Of a stretch of DNA of 64,000 nt, positions 19,700 to 29,981 are shown piece by piece. The first letter of the stretch is position 1; each line of letters begins with the position of its first letter. Below the pieces are notes generated by a model. The model had not been told where the DNA came from. It ran no database searches and saw only the letters and a program-made list of their open reading frames with translations. Location of the stretch: NCBI RefSeq assembly GCF_027579695.1, contig NC_083586.1:6258001-6322000 (forward strand), read 5' to 3'. The translations under genes and the position numbers were made by a program. This DNA is from Neoarius graeffei. Taxonomy: Eukaryota; Chordata; Actinopteri; Siluriformes; Ariidae.

Positions 19700-20290
19700 G
19701 TCCTCAAAGGGGGCAGGTGACATGAGGGGGTCGGGGCCCATGAAGGAGGTAGGTGACATCAGACGGATGAGGCCCATAAAGGAGGCAGGTGACATGAGGC
19801 AGATGGGGCCCATAAAGGAGGCAGGTGACATGAGGGGAATGGGGCCAATAAAGGGGGCAGGTGACATGAGGGGGATGGGGCCAATAAAGGGGGCAGATGA
19901 CATGAGGGGGATGGGGCCCATAAAGGAGGCGGTGACATGAGGGGAATGGGGCCAATAAAGGGGGCGGATGACATGAGGGGGATGGGGCCAATAAAGGAGG
20001 CGGGTGACACGAGGGGAATGGGGCCAATAAAGGGGGCGGGTGACATGAGGGGGATGGGGCCAATAAAGGGGGCGGGTGACATGAGGGGGTCAGGGCCCAT
20101 AAAGGGGAGGGGTCATGTGAAAGAGTCAGGGTCCATAAAGGGGGCAGGTGATATGGGGGTGTCGGGTCATGTGAAGGGGTCAGGTCACATAAAGGAGATG
20201 GGTGACATGAGGGGATCGGTTCCCACAAAGGAGTTGGGGTCCATTTCCCCAAAGGGGACAGGTTCCATAAGGGGGACAGAGACCTAAAAG
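19700..20290. repeat. 36-bp G-rich minisatellite
   Basis: About 15 imperfect copies of a 36-bp unit with core GGTGACATGAGGGGGATGGG followed by GCCMATAAAGG. The left two-thirds are homogeneous; the right end (after 20100) is degenerate. Because 36 is divisible by three, the array is open in several frames, for example a minus-strand 12-residue repeat of the type IPLMSPAPFIGP. Confidence 0.92.
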
Positions 20291-20650
20291 GGGACTGGTT
20301 GCGTAAGGGGGATGGGGTGTTCATCAGGGTCCATAAAGGGGAGGGGGTCATCAAAGGGGACGGGGTCCTCAAAATCACCCCACACTCGTCACCATCCTCT
20401 TTCTCCCGCTGATCAGGCCTGTGGTCTTCTTCCTGGTCGTCACGCTCTTCTGTGCTGTCGTCGAGCATGATGACAGGAAACGTCCTTCCTGTGTCTAAAG
20501 AGATGGAGAAAAAAAAGTGAGACACATCTGCACGTCTCGTCTAATGAATCAGAAACCTTTCTTTTTAGAACAGAGTCTGTTTTGTACAGCAGGAAATCCT
20601 CACTCGAATCATCCTTTACACCAAACACATTTACACAAGTGATGCTCCTG
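20291..20650 (-). other. Candidate host exons (minus strand)
   Basis: The minus strand shows an acceptor TGAGTTTGCAG followed by an open stretch SITCVNVFGVKDDSSEDFLL, YKTDSVLKRK, and a donor AAG|GTTTCT at about 20557. Then comes an acceptor CATCTCTTTAG, after which the frame PVIMLDDSTEERDDQEEDHR runs on into the minisatellite as a Pro/Ser-rich repeat. The acidic stretch looks like real coding sequence, but the two exons join in frame only if a different donor is used. I do not recognise the protein. The promoter-like segment at 21540-21765 points this way and could drive it. Confidence 0.3.
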
Positions 20651-21539
20651 CAAACTCAGACACACAAACAATTCAGGAATTTTATATATTTTTTTTCTTT
20701 CCTTCTGTGAGAAATACAGCAAGATGTGCAAAGACAATTCTGTACAGAGAATCTGTAATAAACATTCCCTTCAGTTTTCACCACCGGCCTGTGTGTTTTT
20801 AAACCCGATTCAATACCACCATCCCCTCAATGAAAGCATTTAAACACTCAGTTATCACATTGTGAACATTTCTAAAAATATGTTTGACTAAATGCTTTAA
20901 TCCTTTCGCTTGTTGTCCCACTGTTTATCATCTCATTTCTGCTCACTGACACACAGTTTTCTTTCCTATTAGTTCTACAGCACTTTTCTGAACCGCACCA
21001 ATCAACAACTCAATACAGTCATAAACTCCGACACATTTCATCTTATTGAAAACATTTTATCTGGTTTAACTTGGTTATTATTTCCCAGAGGGTCTATTCA
21101 CTGTTTCACAGCCCAATAAAAACACAAATAAAACCCTGAACACTGAAAAACAATAATTTAGTCACATTAGCTATGCTAACTGTGCTAATTAGCTGGCTAG
21201 CTAACCTTAGCTTCACTAATATTCCTCCTCAGAGTAACTATTTCACTTTTAATAAACTTCAAGTAAACTATTGGAGTTTTCCAACAAACTAACATTAAGT
21301 TACAGAAATAATTATCTCTTAAAACTTTAGCCGAATGGTTCATTTCTGCCCACATTAACATTTCTGAAAACATCAACACTTTTTTTTCCTTTTCTGCTCG
21401 TTTGCTGTTTGTACTTTAACACATTTAATGACATTTTGAGCGCATCTGTCTGTTTTTAACACTCATCAGATTATCTGCAGTGTTTGTATCCGTTAGCTTT
21501 AATACTCACACAGTAATGTGCTAATGCTAACAGCTAATT
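20651..21539. other. No gene recognised; possible intron
   Basis: AT-rich, no repeat ends or exons seen. It lies between a promoter-like segment and the candidate exons on the minus strand. Confidence 0.35.
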
Positions 21540-21765
21540 AGCTTAGCAACCGGATCCGACTTTTCTGACCAGCCGCTAACTTTAGGCTCATTATCATGGA
21601 TATAAACCGATTCGCCCAGCAGTAAGGATCTCGCCGCTTCCACAAATAAGCGTTTTGTGGGGATTTCCAAACATTTAAACACAAACACCTTTCAATTTAC
21701 GCGAGGTGGGCGGGGAGATCATGAATATTCATGAGGACAGTGCCGCCTGATTGGCCGGTGAAGTC
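21540..21765 (-). promoter_or_regulatory. Promoter-like CpG-rich segment, paralogue of 32975-33530
   Basis: On the minus strand it has CACCGGCCAATCAGG (CCAAT box), a CATGAATATTCATGA palindrome, CCCCGCCCACC (GC box) and GTTTAAATG. After these comes a roughly 95-bp block beginning CTGCTGGGCGAATCGG and ending GTCGGATCCGGTTGC. The same elements in the same order occur on the plus strand at 32975-33530. Conservation of a CCAAT box and GC box between the copies supports a promoter. Confidence 0.5.
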
Positions 21766-21947
21766 TTTCTGTTCCACCATGTTGCTTTATGAGGAAGCGG
21801 TTTTGTTTGGTTCCGAACCCATCAGTCCGAGTCCAATAATTATTCTACCATCAGGCAAAGCAGCACAGAATTTACTGCGATTGGTTTCAAATGCATGTTG
21901 CTGTGGTTCGTGGATTATTATCCGTGAATAAAGTTGGACTTTTCTTC

Positions 21948-22306
21948 ATTCATTCATTATCTCTAGCCGCTTTATCCTTCTACAGGGTCGCAGGCAAGCT
22001 GGAGCCTATCCCAGCTGACTACGGGCGAAAGGCGGGGTACACCCTGGACAAGTCGCCAGGTCATCACAGGGCTGACACATAGACAGACAACCATTCACAC
22101 TCACGGTCAATTTAGAGTCACCAGTTAACCTAACCTGCATGTCTTTGGACTGTGGGGGAAACCGGAGCACCCGGAGGAAACCCACGCGGACACAGGGAGA
22201 ACATGCAAACTCCGCACAGAAAGGCCCTCGCCGGCCCCGGGGCTCGAACCCAGGACCTTCTTGCTGTGAGGCGACAGCGCTAACCACTACACCACCGTGC
22301 CGCCCC
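21948..22306 (-). mobile_element. SINE (GATGAGAT family), young copy
   Basis: Full-length minus-strand copy close to the family consensus, flanked by a perfect duplication GACTTTTCTTC (21937-21947 and 22307-22317). Confidence 0.93.
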
Positions 22307-22317
22307 GACTTTTCTTC

Positions 22318-22769
22318 AAAAGGAGTGAAATAAAAGATTTGTACAAAACACAGGTTTATGGCCCAAACCAACATTATGTAATAATTCATTTAATGTGTTT
22401 TGATCCAATCCTATAATTAGCCTCTGATCAGGAAAAGGAGCACAAAATTTACTTCGATTGGTTTCAAATGATTATAATTTCATTTTCAGTCAGACTTCAG
22501 ATGAGCATTTTAGACAGATTTATTTGTGAATATGTAGTTTTCACATTTTCATAACAGGCTTATTAAATAAATATACAGCAATAATGTTCCAACAAATATT
22601 TTAATGAGTCTGAGTTTTGACTTTGACAGAGTTACTAACACACCAAAGATCATTGCATCATACAAAAGAAATAAACACATTTAAATGTGTGCGAGGTGGC
22701 ATTGTGCTAATCCATTGTGCTCTGCATGCATGGGTTCGAGTCCCACCCTGGTTTCATGTCTGTTCTTTT
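22318..22769. other. No gene recognised
   Basis: AT-rich. GAATTTACTGCGATTGGTTT near 21868 is echoed at about 22447 on either side of the SINE, a small local duplication. Confidence 0.4.
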
Positions 22770-23093
22770 GGGCGGCACAGTGGTTAGCATGGTCGCCTCA
22801 CAGCAAGAAGGTTCCGGGTTGAACCCAGCTGCTGGCGAGGGCCTTTCTGTGTGGAATTTGCATGTTCTCCCTGTGTCTGCGTGGGTTTCCTCCAGGTGCT
22901 CTGGTTTCCCCCACAATCCAAAGACATGCAGTTCGGTTGACGTGGGACGGCCTTAGGCTGAGGTGCCCTTGAGCAAGGTGCCGCTCACTGGGTGTGTGCA
23001 TGTGTTCACTGCTTCAGATGGGTGAAATGCAGAGGATGAATTTCACTGTGCTTGAAGTGTGCATATGGCAAATAAAGGTTTAAATAAATAAAT
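22770..23093 (+). mobile_element. SINE with a different 3' tail
   Basis: The head matches the GATGAGAT family (GGGCGGCACAGTGG to AAAGACATGCAG), but the 3' part switches to GGTGCCCTTGAGCAAGGTGC, ACTGCTTCAGATGGGTGAAA and ATGGCAAATAAAGG. It is a related subfamily using another LINE-type tail. Confidence 0.85.
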
Positions 23094-23777
23094 ATTAACA
23101 TAGAGTATATAAAATTCAATTTTAACAAACAAAGATTTAGGAAAAATGTAAACACCTGTAACTGAATTCATGACACCTTTTCTCGTTATCTGTGCAAAGA
23201 TCTGTACTATTAATTCAGATTTATTCCCTTTGCAGACTTTTTAATTCAAATCAATGTCTTTAAGTGTCAGATAGAAACACATCCTGGCTGATCGCTTCAT
23301 CAGGGGGAAATGGGGGAACTGTCCTTAAACTGCTCACACACACAAAATACATTATGATTTAATGCTGTGACAAAATACAGACAGACAATAATCAGCAATT
23401 ATTGGTCGATAGTGATGGCCGTCTGAAGCCGAGGCTCCGAAGCGCGTGCCAAGTATAATGGGGGCGTGGCAGATGAAGCCCTGCCTCGAGGCATGGTTCG
23501 TTCGGAAGAAAACCACGTGAGGGACCACGTGAGGCTGGGGAGGGAATTTCTAAGAAAAGGAATCACCTCAATCCAAACACAGTGAAAAAAAATTTGTTCC
23601 TCAACAAAAATCAATAAAGGTTCCCCTAAAAGTTACTCTGTGCACTGCAGGGCTGCAGTAGCACTCACAGTCCCATCACACAAGCACTGAACACAAAGCT
23701 TACTCCCTTTATGTTTATGTACACCTTTTTATTGTGCAGACAAAATTATACTGACCATAAATCCATAGAAAGAGACA

Positions 23778-23821
<44 letters not shown>

Positions 23822-24584
23822 CAGAGGGTCAACACCAAATAACATACGAGCAAATAAGTAAAGCAAACAAGCAAAAAAAAAAATCTGATGACGTTATTTT
23901 AAAATGGAACATTGTGCAAATTACTGTACATGCAAATAATAATGTAAAGTGGCAGAACACTGACGCGAGGTAGAAATTAAACATGCTGTACATTTCTCTT
24001 AGCAGTAGGTCGCTAGTGAAGTCTGCTGAATGAGAGTCCGAGTAATGAACCTTTTAGTGAATCACAACCGAGGCCTTGTTTATCATGGGTCATGTGGTTT
24101 TCTGCTCAACGATACAAAGCCTCAAAGCGGAGCTTCATCTGCCCCCTTATTCTTGATACGCGCTTCAAAGTGTCATTTGGCCATCACGATCTTTAAACAG
24201 TGATATCAATGAAAACTATGGTCAGGTTAAGGTAGGACAACAAATGCAAGTGTATGTTGATCTTTGTGGAGTTTATTAAATATATAGCTCAGTAACTGGC
24301 AAGGCAAGTCTAAAATACCCATTATGAGTCTTGAAAGTATTTGTGTGTGCGTGTGTGTTTTGAATATATTATGAAGCCATTGACAACAACAACAAAAATC
24401 TACGAAATCATTGTACTTAGCAACCAAAAAGTGTGATCCTGAGTGTGAACATAGATCTGGAGCAGGAGACCGAGACAAGACACCTCATCTCAACTCATCA
24501 GCTTCAATGTTGCCTTAAAGACACTGCAAACAGTTGTTTTTTTCTGTAGCTCCCATCCCCCATTCCCACCTTATTTTTCCTCTC
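23094..24584. other. No gene recognised; (TG)n microsatellite
   Basis: Unassigned sequence with a (TG)n run at about 23780-23811. Motifs such as GGCTCCGAAGCGCG and CATGTGGTTTTCTGC lie at 23430-24110. No exon was convincing. Confidence 0.4.
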
Positions 24585-24775
24585 CTTTTTTCCAACTGAT
24601 GACTTACAAACCCAAGTTCAATCAAATCTGACAAATTCCCAAATAGTCAACACAATGAATAAGTTTTAATTTCCCGCCTTTTTTCCTCTCCTTTTTTTTT
24701 CAACTGATGACTTACTAACCCAAGTTCAATCAACACATACAAATCTGCGAAATTTTCAAATAGTCAACACAATGG
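24585..24775 (+). repeat. Two-copy direct repeat
   Basis: Copies at about 24585-24660 and 24690-24775 share CAACTGATGACTTAC, CCCAAGTTCAATCAA and AAATAGTCAACACAATG. A local tandem duplication of roughly 105-110 bp. Confidence 0.8.
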
Positions 24776-25044
24776 ATAGCAATAAATTTTACTTTCTAAA
24801 ACTCATAAAGTTGAGTTCAAAATCCAAAAATTGTCAGAGCTCTTTGTGTTAAAGAGAGGTAGTAAGTGGACATAACTAAATGAGGCTGCAATTTTTTACA
24901 GTGTACGGTTATTCCGCAGTGCCAAATACATTACTGTTTCTGAAATGTGATCAGGAAATTTTACTGGATCACAGCAGATATATATTGGGGCATGTGCCCC
25001 AGTAAAATGGGTCTGGCGACGCCGATGGACAACTCATAAATTCA

Positions 25045-25870
25045 AGCAACAGGTTAAACACAAGCTTGACCCTTCCTGTGCGGTGAGCTCTTTGGGATGG
25101 CGCTTCTGACTTTTGTTTCCAGATCGTAGGAACTGCTCCACGTACCAGACGTCACTCAAATCCTTCTATGTGAATCTGCCTCACAAATGTATCTTTTGCA
25201 GAATGTATGGAGCAGACACCAAACTGTCCTGTCGGCTTGAAGTTAGCTCTCTTTGTTGGTACAAATCAAACCCATTCATGCCGCAAGTGTCCTGCTGACT
25301 TTGGGCTACAATGGATCAAAATTCTGCTTTTTTCATTCGCTACACTTGAACAGCCTTGAAGGACACACCCCTTAGGAGGCATGCTTTGGTTTTAGTTTTG
25401 TTGCGGAATTTAAAAAAAAGTTTAAAATGTGCTGCACTTTGCAAAGCAGACGAAGCCAGAAATGCCACGAACTTTCAAGCATTTCGCATATGACGTCACT
25501 TCTTTGAATGAACAGTAACTTACCAGGAACGCGTTTGTGTAATGGCGGACTCAAAGAGCCAAACTTTACCAACTAAACAGAACATGTCCCTGGTCTCATA
25601 TTAAAATGCAATTTAGACAGTAAACTATTTAACATGTCTAGTATTATAAGGTATAATTTCCAGTGGTAATGTAATTTTCGTAAGACGAGCACTTTAACGG
25701 AAACAAAGGGTTTGGGACATGACAGCTTGCTTGACCAAAAGGACCCTGTAGTTGAGACAATATGTGTATATTACAATCTGCAAACAAAAGCTCTACAGAG
25801 ATTTGAACTCAGGTCACTGGAGTCAAAATCTACAATGCTAACCATTACACCATGGAACAGAGGTCAGAGT
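25045..25870 (+). repeat. Left arm of a 3.3-kb inverted repeat
   Basis: Pairs with 27530-28360. Shared words include ACAAGCTTGAC, GAGCTCTTTGGGATGGC, CCTTCTATGTGAATCTGCCT, CAGCCTTGAAGGACACACCC and TTTGGACTCAAAGAG-type sequence. The arms are diverged by substitutions and small indels. The right part of this arm holds a tRNA-Gln relic. Confidence 0.8.
25792..25859 (-). pseudogene. tRNA-Gln (TTG) pseudogene
   Basis: The minus strand has GTTCCATGGTGTAATGGTTA and anticodon TTG, but the anticodon stem (GTAGA/TCCAG) is mispaired and the 3' T-stem and acceptor read CTCTGTAGAG instead of CTCAGTGGAACC. Confidence 0.75.
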
Positions 25871-25951
25871 GCTTTCACCACCAAATTACTGGCATATACT
25901 GACATATACTTGGTCAAAGGCTAAAATGAACACACCCACCACAGTCCTCAG

Positions 25952-26024
25952 TGCTGAAACCTGGGATTGAACCAGGGACCTTTAGATCTTCAGTCTAACA
26001 CTCTCCCTACTGAGCTATTTCAGC
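25952..26024 (-). tRNA. tRNA-Phe (GAA)
   Basis: A 73-nt cloverleaf. Acceptor GCTGAAA pairs perfectly with TTTCAGC, the anticodon arm is TTAGA-CTGAAGA-TCTAA (anticodon GAA), the T arm is CCTGG-TTCAATC-CCAGG, and the discriminator is A. All stems pair. It differs from the usual vertebrate tRNA-Phe at several acceptor and D-arm positions, with compensated acceptor changes. It sits about 95 bp from the Gln relic in the same order as at 60.8 kb. Confidence 0.88.
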
Positions 26025-26689
26025 AAGAGCAGGTCACCATCTGAGCAGTCACGTCACCAGCTGAGCAGTCACATCACCGATATAAACAGTAGTAGTTGCT
26101 AAATCCAATCGGTAAGGTCACATGGTGTTCCTTTTCAACCAAAATCTAATGAAATATAAAGTGATTAAAATAATATATAGTATCATCTGGAAGCATTACA
26201 TATGTAATGTGCTAATTGATTAATGAAACTCTTTTACGTTGTTGGCAATTTGTTTTATTCCAAGCGTGTTTTTAATTAAATGAAAAAGTTCACATGAAAG
26301 AATGAGCAAATAATAAGCTAACTAATGAGGTAAATGTGTTCTCTGTGCTCGTTCATTTCTCTGTTACCCCCCAATCATGCAGTCTTGATTATTTCCCTGC
26401 TATCCACAGTGTCAAGTGGGTAATGACCTCCCTTATAAGTGCATGTGTGCAGAGAAAGAGGTTTTGATAGCTGGACTTTCTAGGAGGTTCGAATCCCACT
26501 GGGGTTTTATCCCGGGGTTTTCGTACCGGGCAGCAGATTCATTGTATTATATTTAGTTTTCAATATGATATTATTTTTCCAATATGTTTTTTTTGTACTC
26601 TTGTCTCAGCAATGGTGAAATCGAATTTGTAAATAAAATCAGTGCCCTGACTCTACTCATCAGGCCAGAGCTATTCTCTTTCTGTGTCT
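26025..26689. other. No gene recognised
   Basis: AT-rich spacer of the inverted repeat. GGTTCGAATCCCACT near 26487 resembles a tRNA T arm, but no cloverleaf can be built around it. Confidence 0.4.
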
Positions 26690-26820
26690 GTTTTGTACAA
26701 CATAAGGAAACAGTATAGTAACTATAATGGTAAAGAAATAAAACAACAGTCTGGCTATAAGAAAATTCTACAACCCAGAAACAGATGGGCTTTTAGGCAG
26801 TGCCTCAATCTATATATTAC
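26690..26820 (+). repeat. Low-copy repeat, partner of 15650-15800
   Basis: Inverted match to 15650-15800. Ends at CTATATATTAC, directly before a U5 3' half. Confidence 0.65.
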
Positions 26821-26821
26821 A

Positions 26822-26890
26822 GATTTCCGGGGAGAGGAATGTTAATGAGTTCAGCTTATTTTTGCAGGCTTTGCTCTGGTAGAGCTGCAC
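26822..26890 (+). pseudogene. U5 snRNA 3' half
   Basis: Starts inside U5 at GATTTCCGGGGAGAGGAATG and continues through the Sm site (TTATTTTTGC) and the 3' stem. The 5' half, including loop 1, is absent, so it cannot act in splicing. Closest to the 16.4-kb copy. Confidence 0.8.
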
Positions 26891-26989
26891 ATTTTTGGTG
26901 GTCAAATGTTAGAAATATCGAGCTTGGGTTCTATGCTCATGGTCTGTGTTTCACAAAAGCTTATAAGGAGTTTTGCCAGCACGTGAGTG

Positions 26990-27740
26990 AAAATGGAAGC
27001 TTCAGCTAGCATGTCTTTGCAAAAATAAGCTTGAAAACTTTTGGAATAGAATGCTTCGAGAGTATTTGCAGTCCTACTGCAATAAATAAAATGAGATCAG
27101 AATTAAATTCTTCGCCTGTAAAAAATTGCATGCTTGAAATATTCAGATTTTTAAATTCTTTTCAGATAAATTTTTATTTATTTATTTTTTCAGTTTCTTG
27201 TGAATATCTGCCACATATTACAATATCAGTAGGTATTTTATATTTTTAGATGTAAAAATATAAAGTTTTAGTTCGTGGAACGACATGTGACCTTTGACCT
27301 GGATTATCATGTGGTTACAATGCCAATTGCCTGTTGGCATTGATTGATAAACTACAAAACTAGAAATTAATACAAACAACAACGAATGATTAACCATGTA
27401 GCCAGCAGTCCAGGGTTCCTTTAATTTTTTTTCCAACAGGTTGACGATTTCAGGTAAAACCTTCAATCATGTGTTCATGTGCAGCTGGAATTTCATTATA
27501 TCATTCAAAGGTTTGATAGTGAAAACAACCCTTTAGCTGCGTCATGGTGTAATGGTTAGTACCCTGGACTTTGACTCCAGTGATCTGAGTTCAAATCTCA
27601 GTGGAACCTCTGAAGCCTTTGTTTGTGGTTTTTGAACTCACAGGCTGTCTCAACTGCATGCTCCTTTTGGTCAAGCAAGCTGTCACGTCCCATTCCCTTT
27701 GTTTCCGTTAAAGTGCCAGTCTTCTGAGAATTATATTACC
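26990..27740 (+). repeat. tRNA-Gln-bearing duplicated segment, copy 2
   Basis: Inverted relative to 2190-3130. Shares GCAAAAATAAGCTTG, TTGGAATAGAATGCTT, CTGCTGGCTACATGGTTAAT (in reverse) and the tRNA-Gln with flank. Confidence 0.7.
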
Positions 27741-28360
27741 CCTGGGAATTATACCTGATAAAACTAGACATGTTTAATAGTTTACTGTCTAAATTGTATT
27801 TTAATACGAGACCAGGAACATGTTCTGTTTATTTGGTAAAGTTTGGCTCTTTGAGTCTGCCATTACATGAGCGCATTCCTGGTAAGTTACTGTTCATTCA
27901 AAGAAGTGACATCGTATGCAAAATGCTTAAAAGTTCATTGGCATTTCTGGCTTCGTCTCTTTTGCAAATTGGAGCACATTTTTAACGATTTTTTTTATTT
28001 ATTCTGCAACAAAACTAAAACCAAAGCATACCTCCTAAGGGGTGTGTCCTTCAAGGCTGTTCAAGTGTAGCCATTAAAAAAAGCAGAATTTTGATCCATT
28101 GTAGCCCAAAAGTCAGTAGGACACTTGCAGAATGAATGGGTTTGATTTGTACCAACAAAGAGAGGTAACTTCAAGCCGACAGGATGGTTTGGTGTCTGCT
28201 CCATACATTTTGAAAAAGATACATTTGTGAGGCAGATTCACATAGAAGGATTTGAGTGATGTCTGGTCCATGGAGCAGTTCCTACAATCTGGAAACAAAA
28301 GTCAGACATGCCATCCCAAAGAGCTCACCGCACAGTAAGTGTCAAGCTTGTGTTTAGCCT
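27530..28360 (-). repeat. Right arm of the 3.3-kb inverted repeat
   Basis: Reverse complement of 25045-25870, starting with the tRNA-Gln copy and ending near CACAGTAAGTGTCAAGCTTG. Overlaps the 26990-27740 duplication. Confidence 0.8.
27538..27609 (+). pseudogene. tRNA-Gln (TTG), 5' acceptor degenerate
   Basis: The body is good: ATGGTGTAATGGTTAGTACC, anticodon arm CTGGA-CTTTGAC-TCCAG, T arm CTGAG-TTCAAAT-CTCAG and 3' GGAACCT. The 5' acceptor strand reads TGCGTCA instead of GGTTCCA, so three pairs are lost. Probably non-functional, though the internal Pol III boxes are intact. Confidence 0.7.
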
Positions 28361-29163
28361 TTTGCTCTTGGTGAGGATAAGCAGGGTGGTGGTCTTCTTT
28401 TGGTCACTGCACATAGGTATTTGAACATTGACCCAAGTGCATTGCCAACTCATGTGGTCAGCATAAGACCTGCGTATGGTCAGCGATGCATCTCACTTTG
28501 GTGCCTGGCTGTCGGTCTGGCCGAGCGGACTAAGGAGCACTGTTCGGCTCGTGGTATACAGTGGAGATGCGTTCTTCAATGTTGATCCTGATGTTTGTTG
28601 AGTCCTGTTAACTGATGTTTGGGATGGTGTGCTGATACCACACTGAACTCCAGTTTTGCATCTTAAGGTACTGAAGCAGATGCCTTGATGCAGATGCCCT
28701 ACATAATTTACAATGCTTACGAGTAAGTTTGAGATTCTCTTTGCCATACGATGGGTGAAAACTGGTCATTGCAGTCCATTCTAGGGTTCATTTTACAACA
28801 CTGGCTTTATTTAGCAGCACTGCCCACAGACAGTTGGCAGGTCGAGTCAAAGCACTGTCATAAAATGTTTGCAGAGGTTGCTTGTAAAAGCACTGCCAAT
28901 ACAGAGTATTGCAATAGTTAGCCAAGTGCATGGCCCACGCGTGAGGTCAACACACCATGCCACCCCAAAATGTAGCTCCCTCCAGTCTCTTGCTGCAGCT
29001 GACAGCAATTTCACTTTGGCATTTTATTAACTGACTCCTCTATTACTGACACTGTCTGATGTGCTAGGGGACAGTAGGTGCTCCGAGTGTGCCTCCCTCA
29101 TGGCTGTTTTAGTCCTTAAATCATCTTCAGTGCTTAATGAAGCCCACCCAAAAAACTTTGTCA
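28361..29163. other. No gene recognised
   Basis: Unassigned apart from a tRNA-Leu-like fragment at 28511. Confidence 0.4.
28511..28582 (+). pseudogene. tRNA-Leu-like 5' fragment
   Basis: GTCGGTCTGGCCGAGCGGAC followed by TAAGGAGC has the class II (Leu) acceptor and D-arm signature with a good box A. The anticodon region (TTCGGCT, formally CGG) does not form a proper stem and no T arm follows. Confidence 0.4.
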
Positions 29164-29734
29164 GTTTAGACCAGTGGTTCTCAACCGGGGGGGCGCGCCC
29201 CCCTGGTGGGGCACGGAGGTACTCCAGGGGGGTCGCGAGTAGGCTTCATGTATGGAGGAAAAAAAAAAATCTGGGGCTAACAGGCTATAGTAGCTAAGCA
29301 GATGCAACACATTTACCCATGTCAAAATGCAGGACATTGGACTATTACATACAAATCAATACTATTATAAAATCTATCATCAATCTATCATAAAATCTTG
29401 TGTGTAGGTTATTTTAAGCCTGTGACGCGAACATGACGCAACGTCACGTGAGTGAGTCTGCATACCGTGGCCACCGTGTGAGTGCTTGCCACACACACAC
29501 TAGTCTGGTTTCTTGCCGAGTTAACTCGTGCCGACTCTCGCTAGTCTACTATCATCAATCCATCGATACAGCGCAAAACCCAAACAGTCTTTTTAAAGAC
29601 TACTACCCCACACTGTATTTTTGCTTTCCCCATTTCAGCTCTACCCAAATAATTTGTTGTTTTTGTTGTTTTCTTACTGCTAGTCTACTACCCCTTTGCC
29701 TTTTTCACCCTGCGTGTGAAAAATCCAACTGTCC

Positions 29735-29767
<33 letters not shown>

Positions 29768-29981
29768 ACACACACACACTCACACGAGTAAGTACACCAT
29801 TCACACCTCGTTAAAATTTGCAACTATAAAATCCCCGAATAAAGATATCGATCGTGTTTCTCACTGATAAGCCCCATACGTTCCCTCTGGTTAGCCCCCT
29901 TAGCCTACTACAGACTTAGCCTACTACAGACTTATCGTTACAACTTTATTACACACGTTTATTCACAAATACTTTAACAAA

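Noticed and set aside
21891-22389. Recurring frames with AGKLEPIPADYGRKAGYTLD and similar
   Set aside because: These are translations of the SINE body and recur at every SINE copy. They are not genes.
26480-26530. T-arm-like GGTTCGAATCCCACT as a tRNA
   Set aside because: No acceptor, D or anticodon arm can be built around it.
29433-29867. 144-codon frame upstream of the transposase as a gene
   Set aside because: It overlaps a (CA)n microsatellite, has no domain, and lies in the hAT 5' non-coding part.
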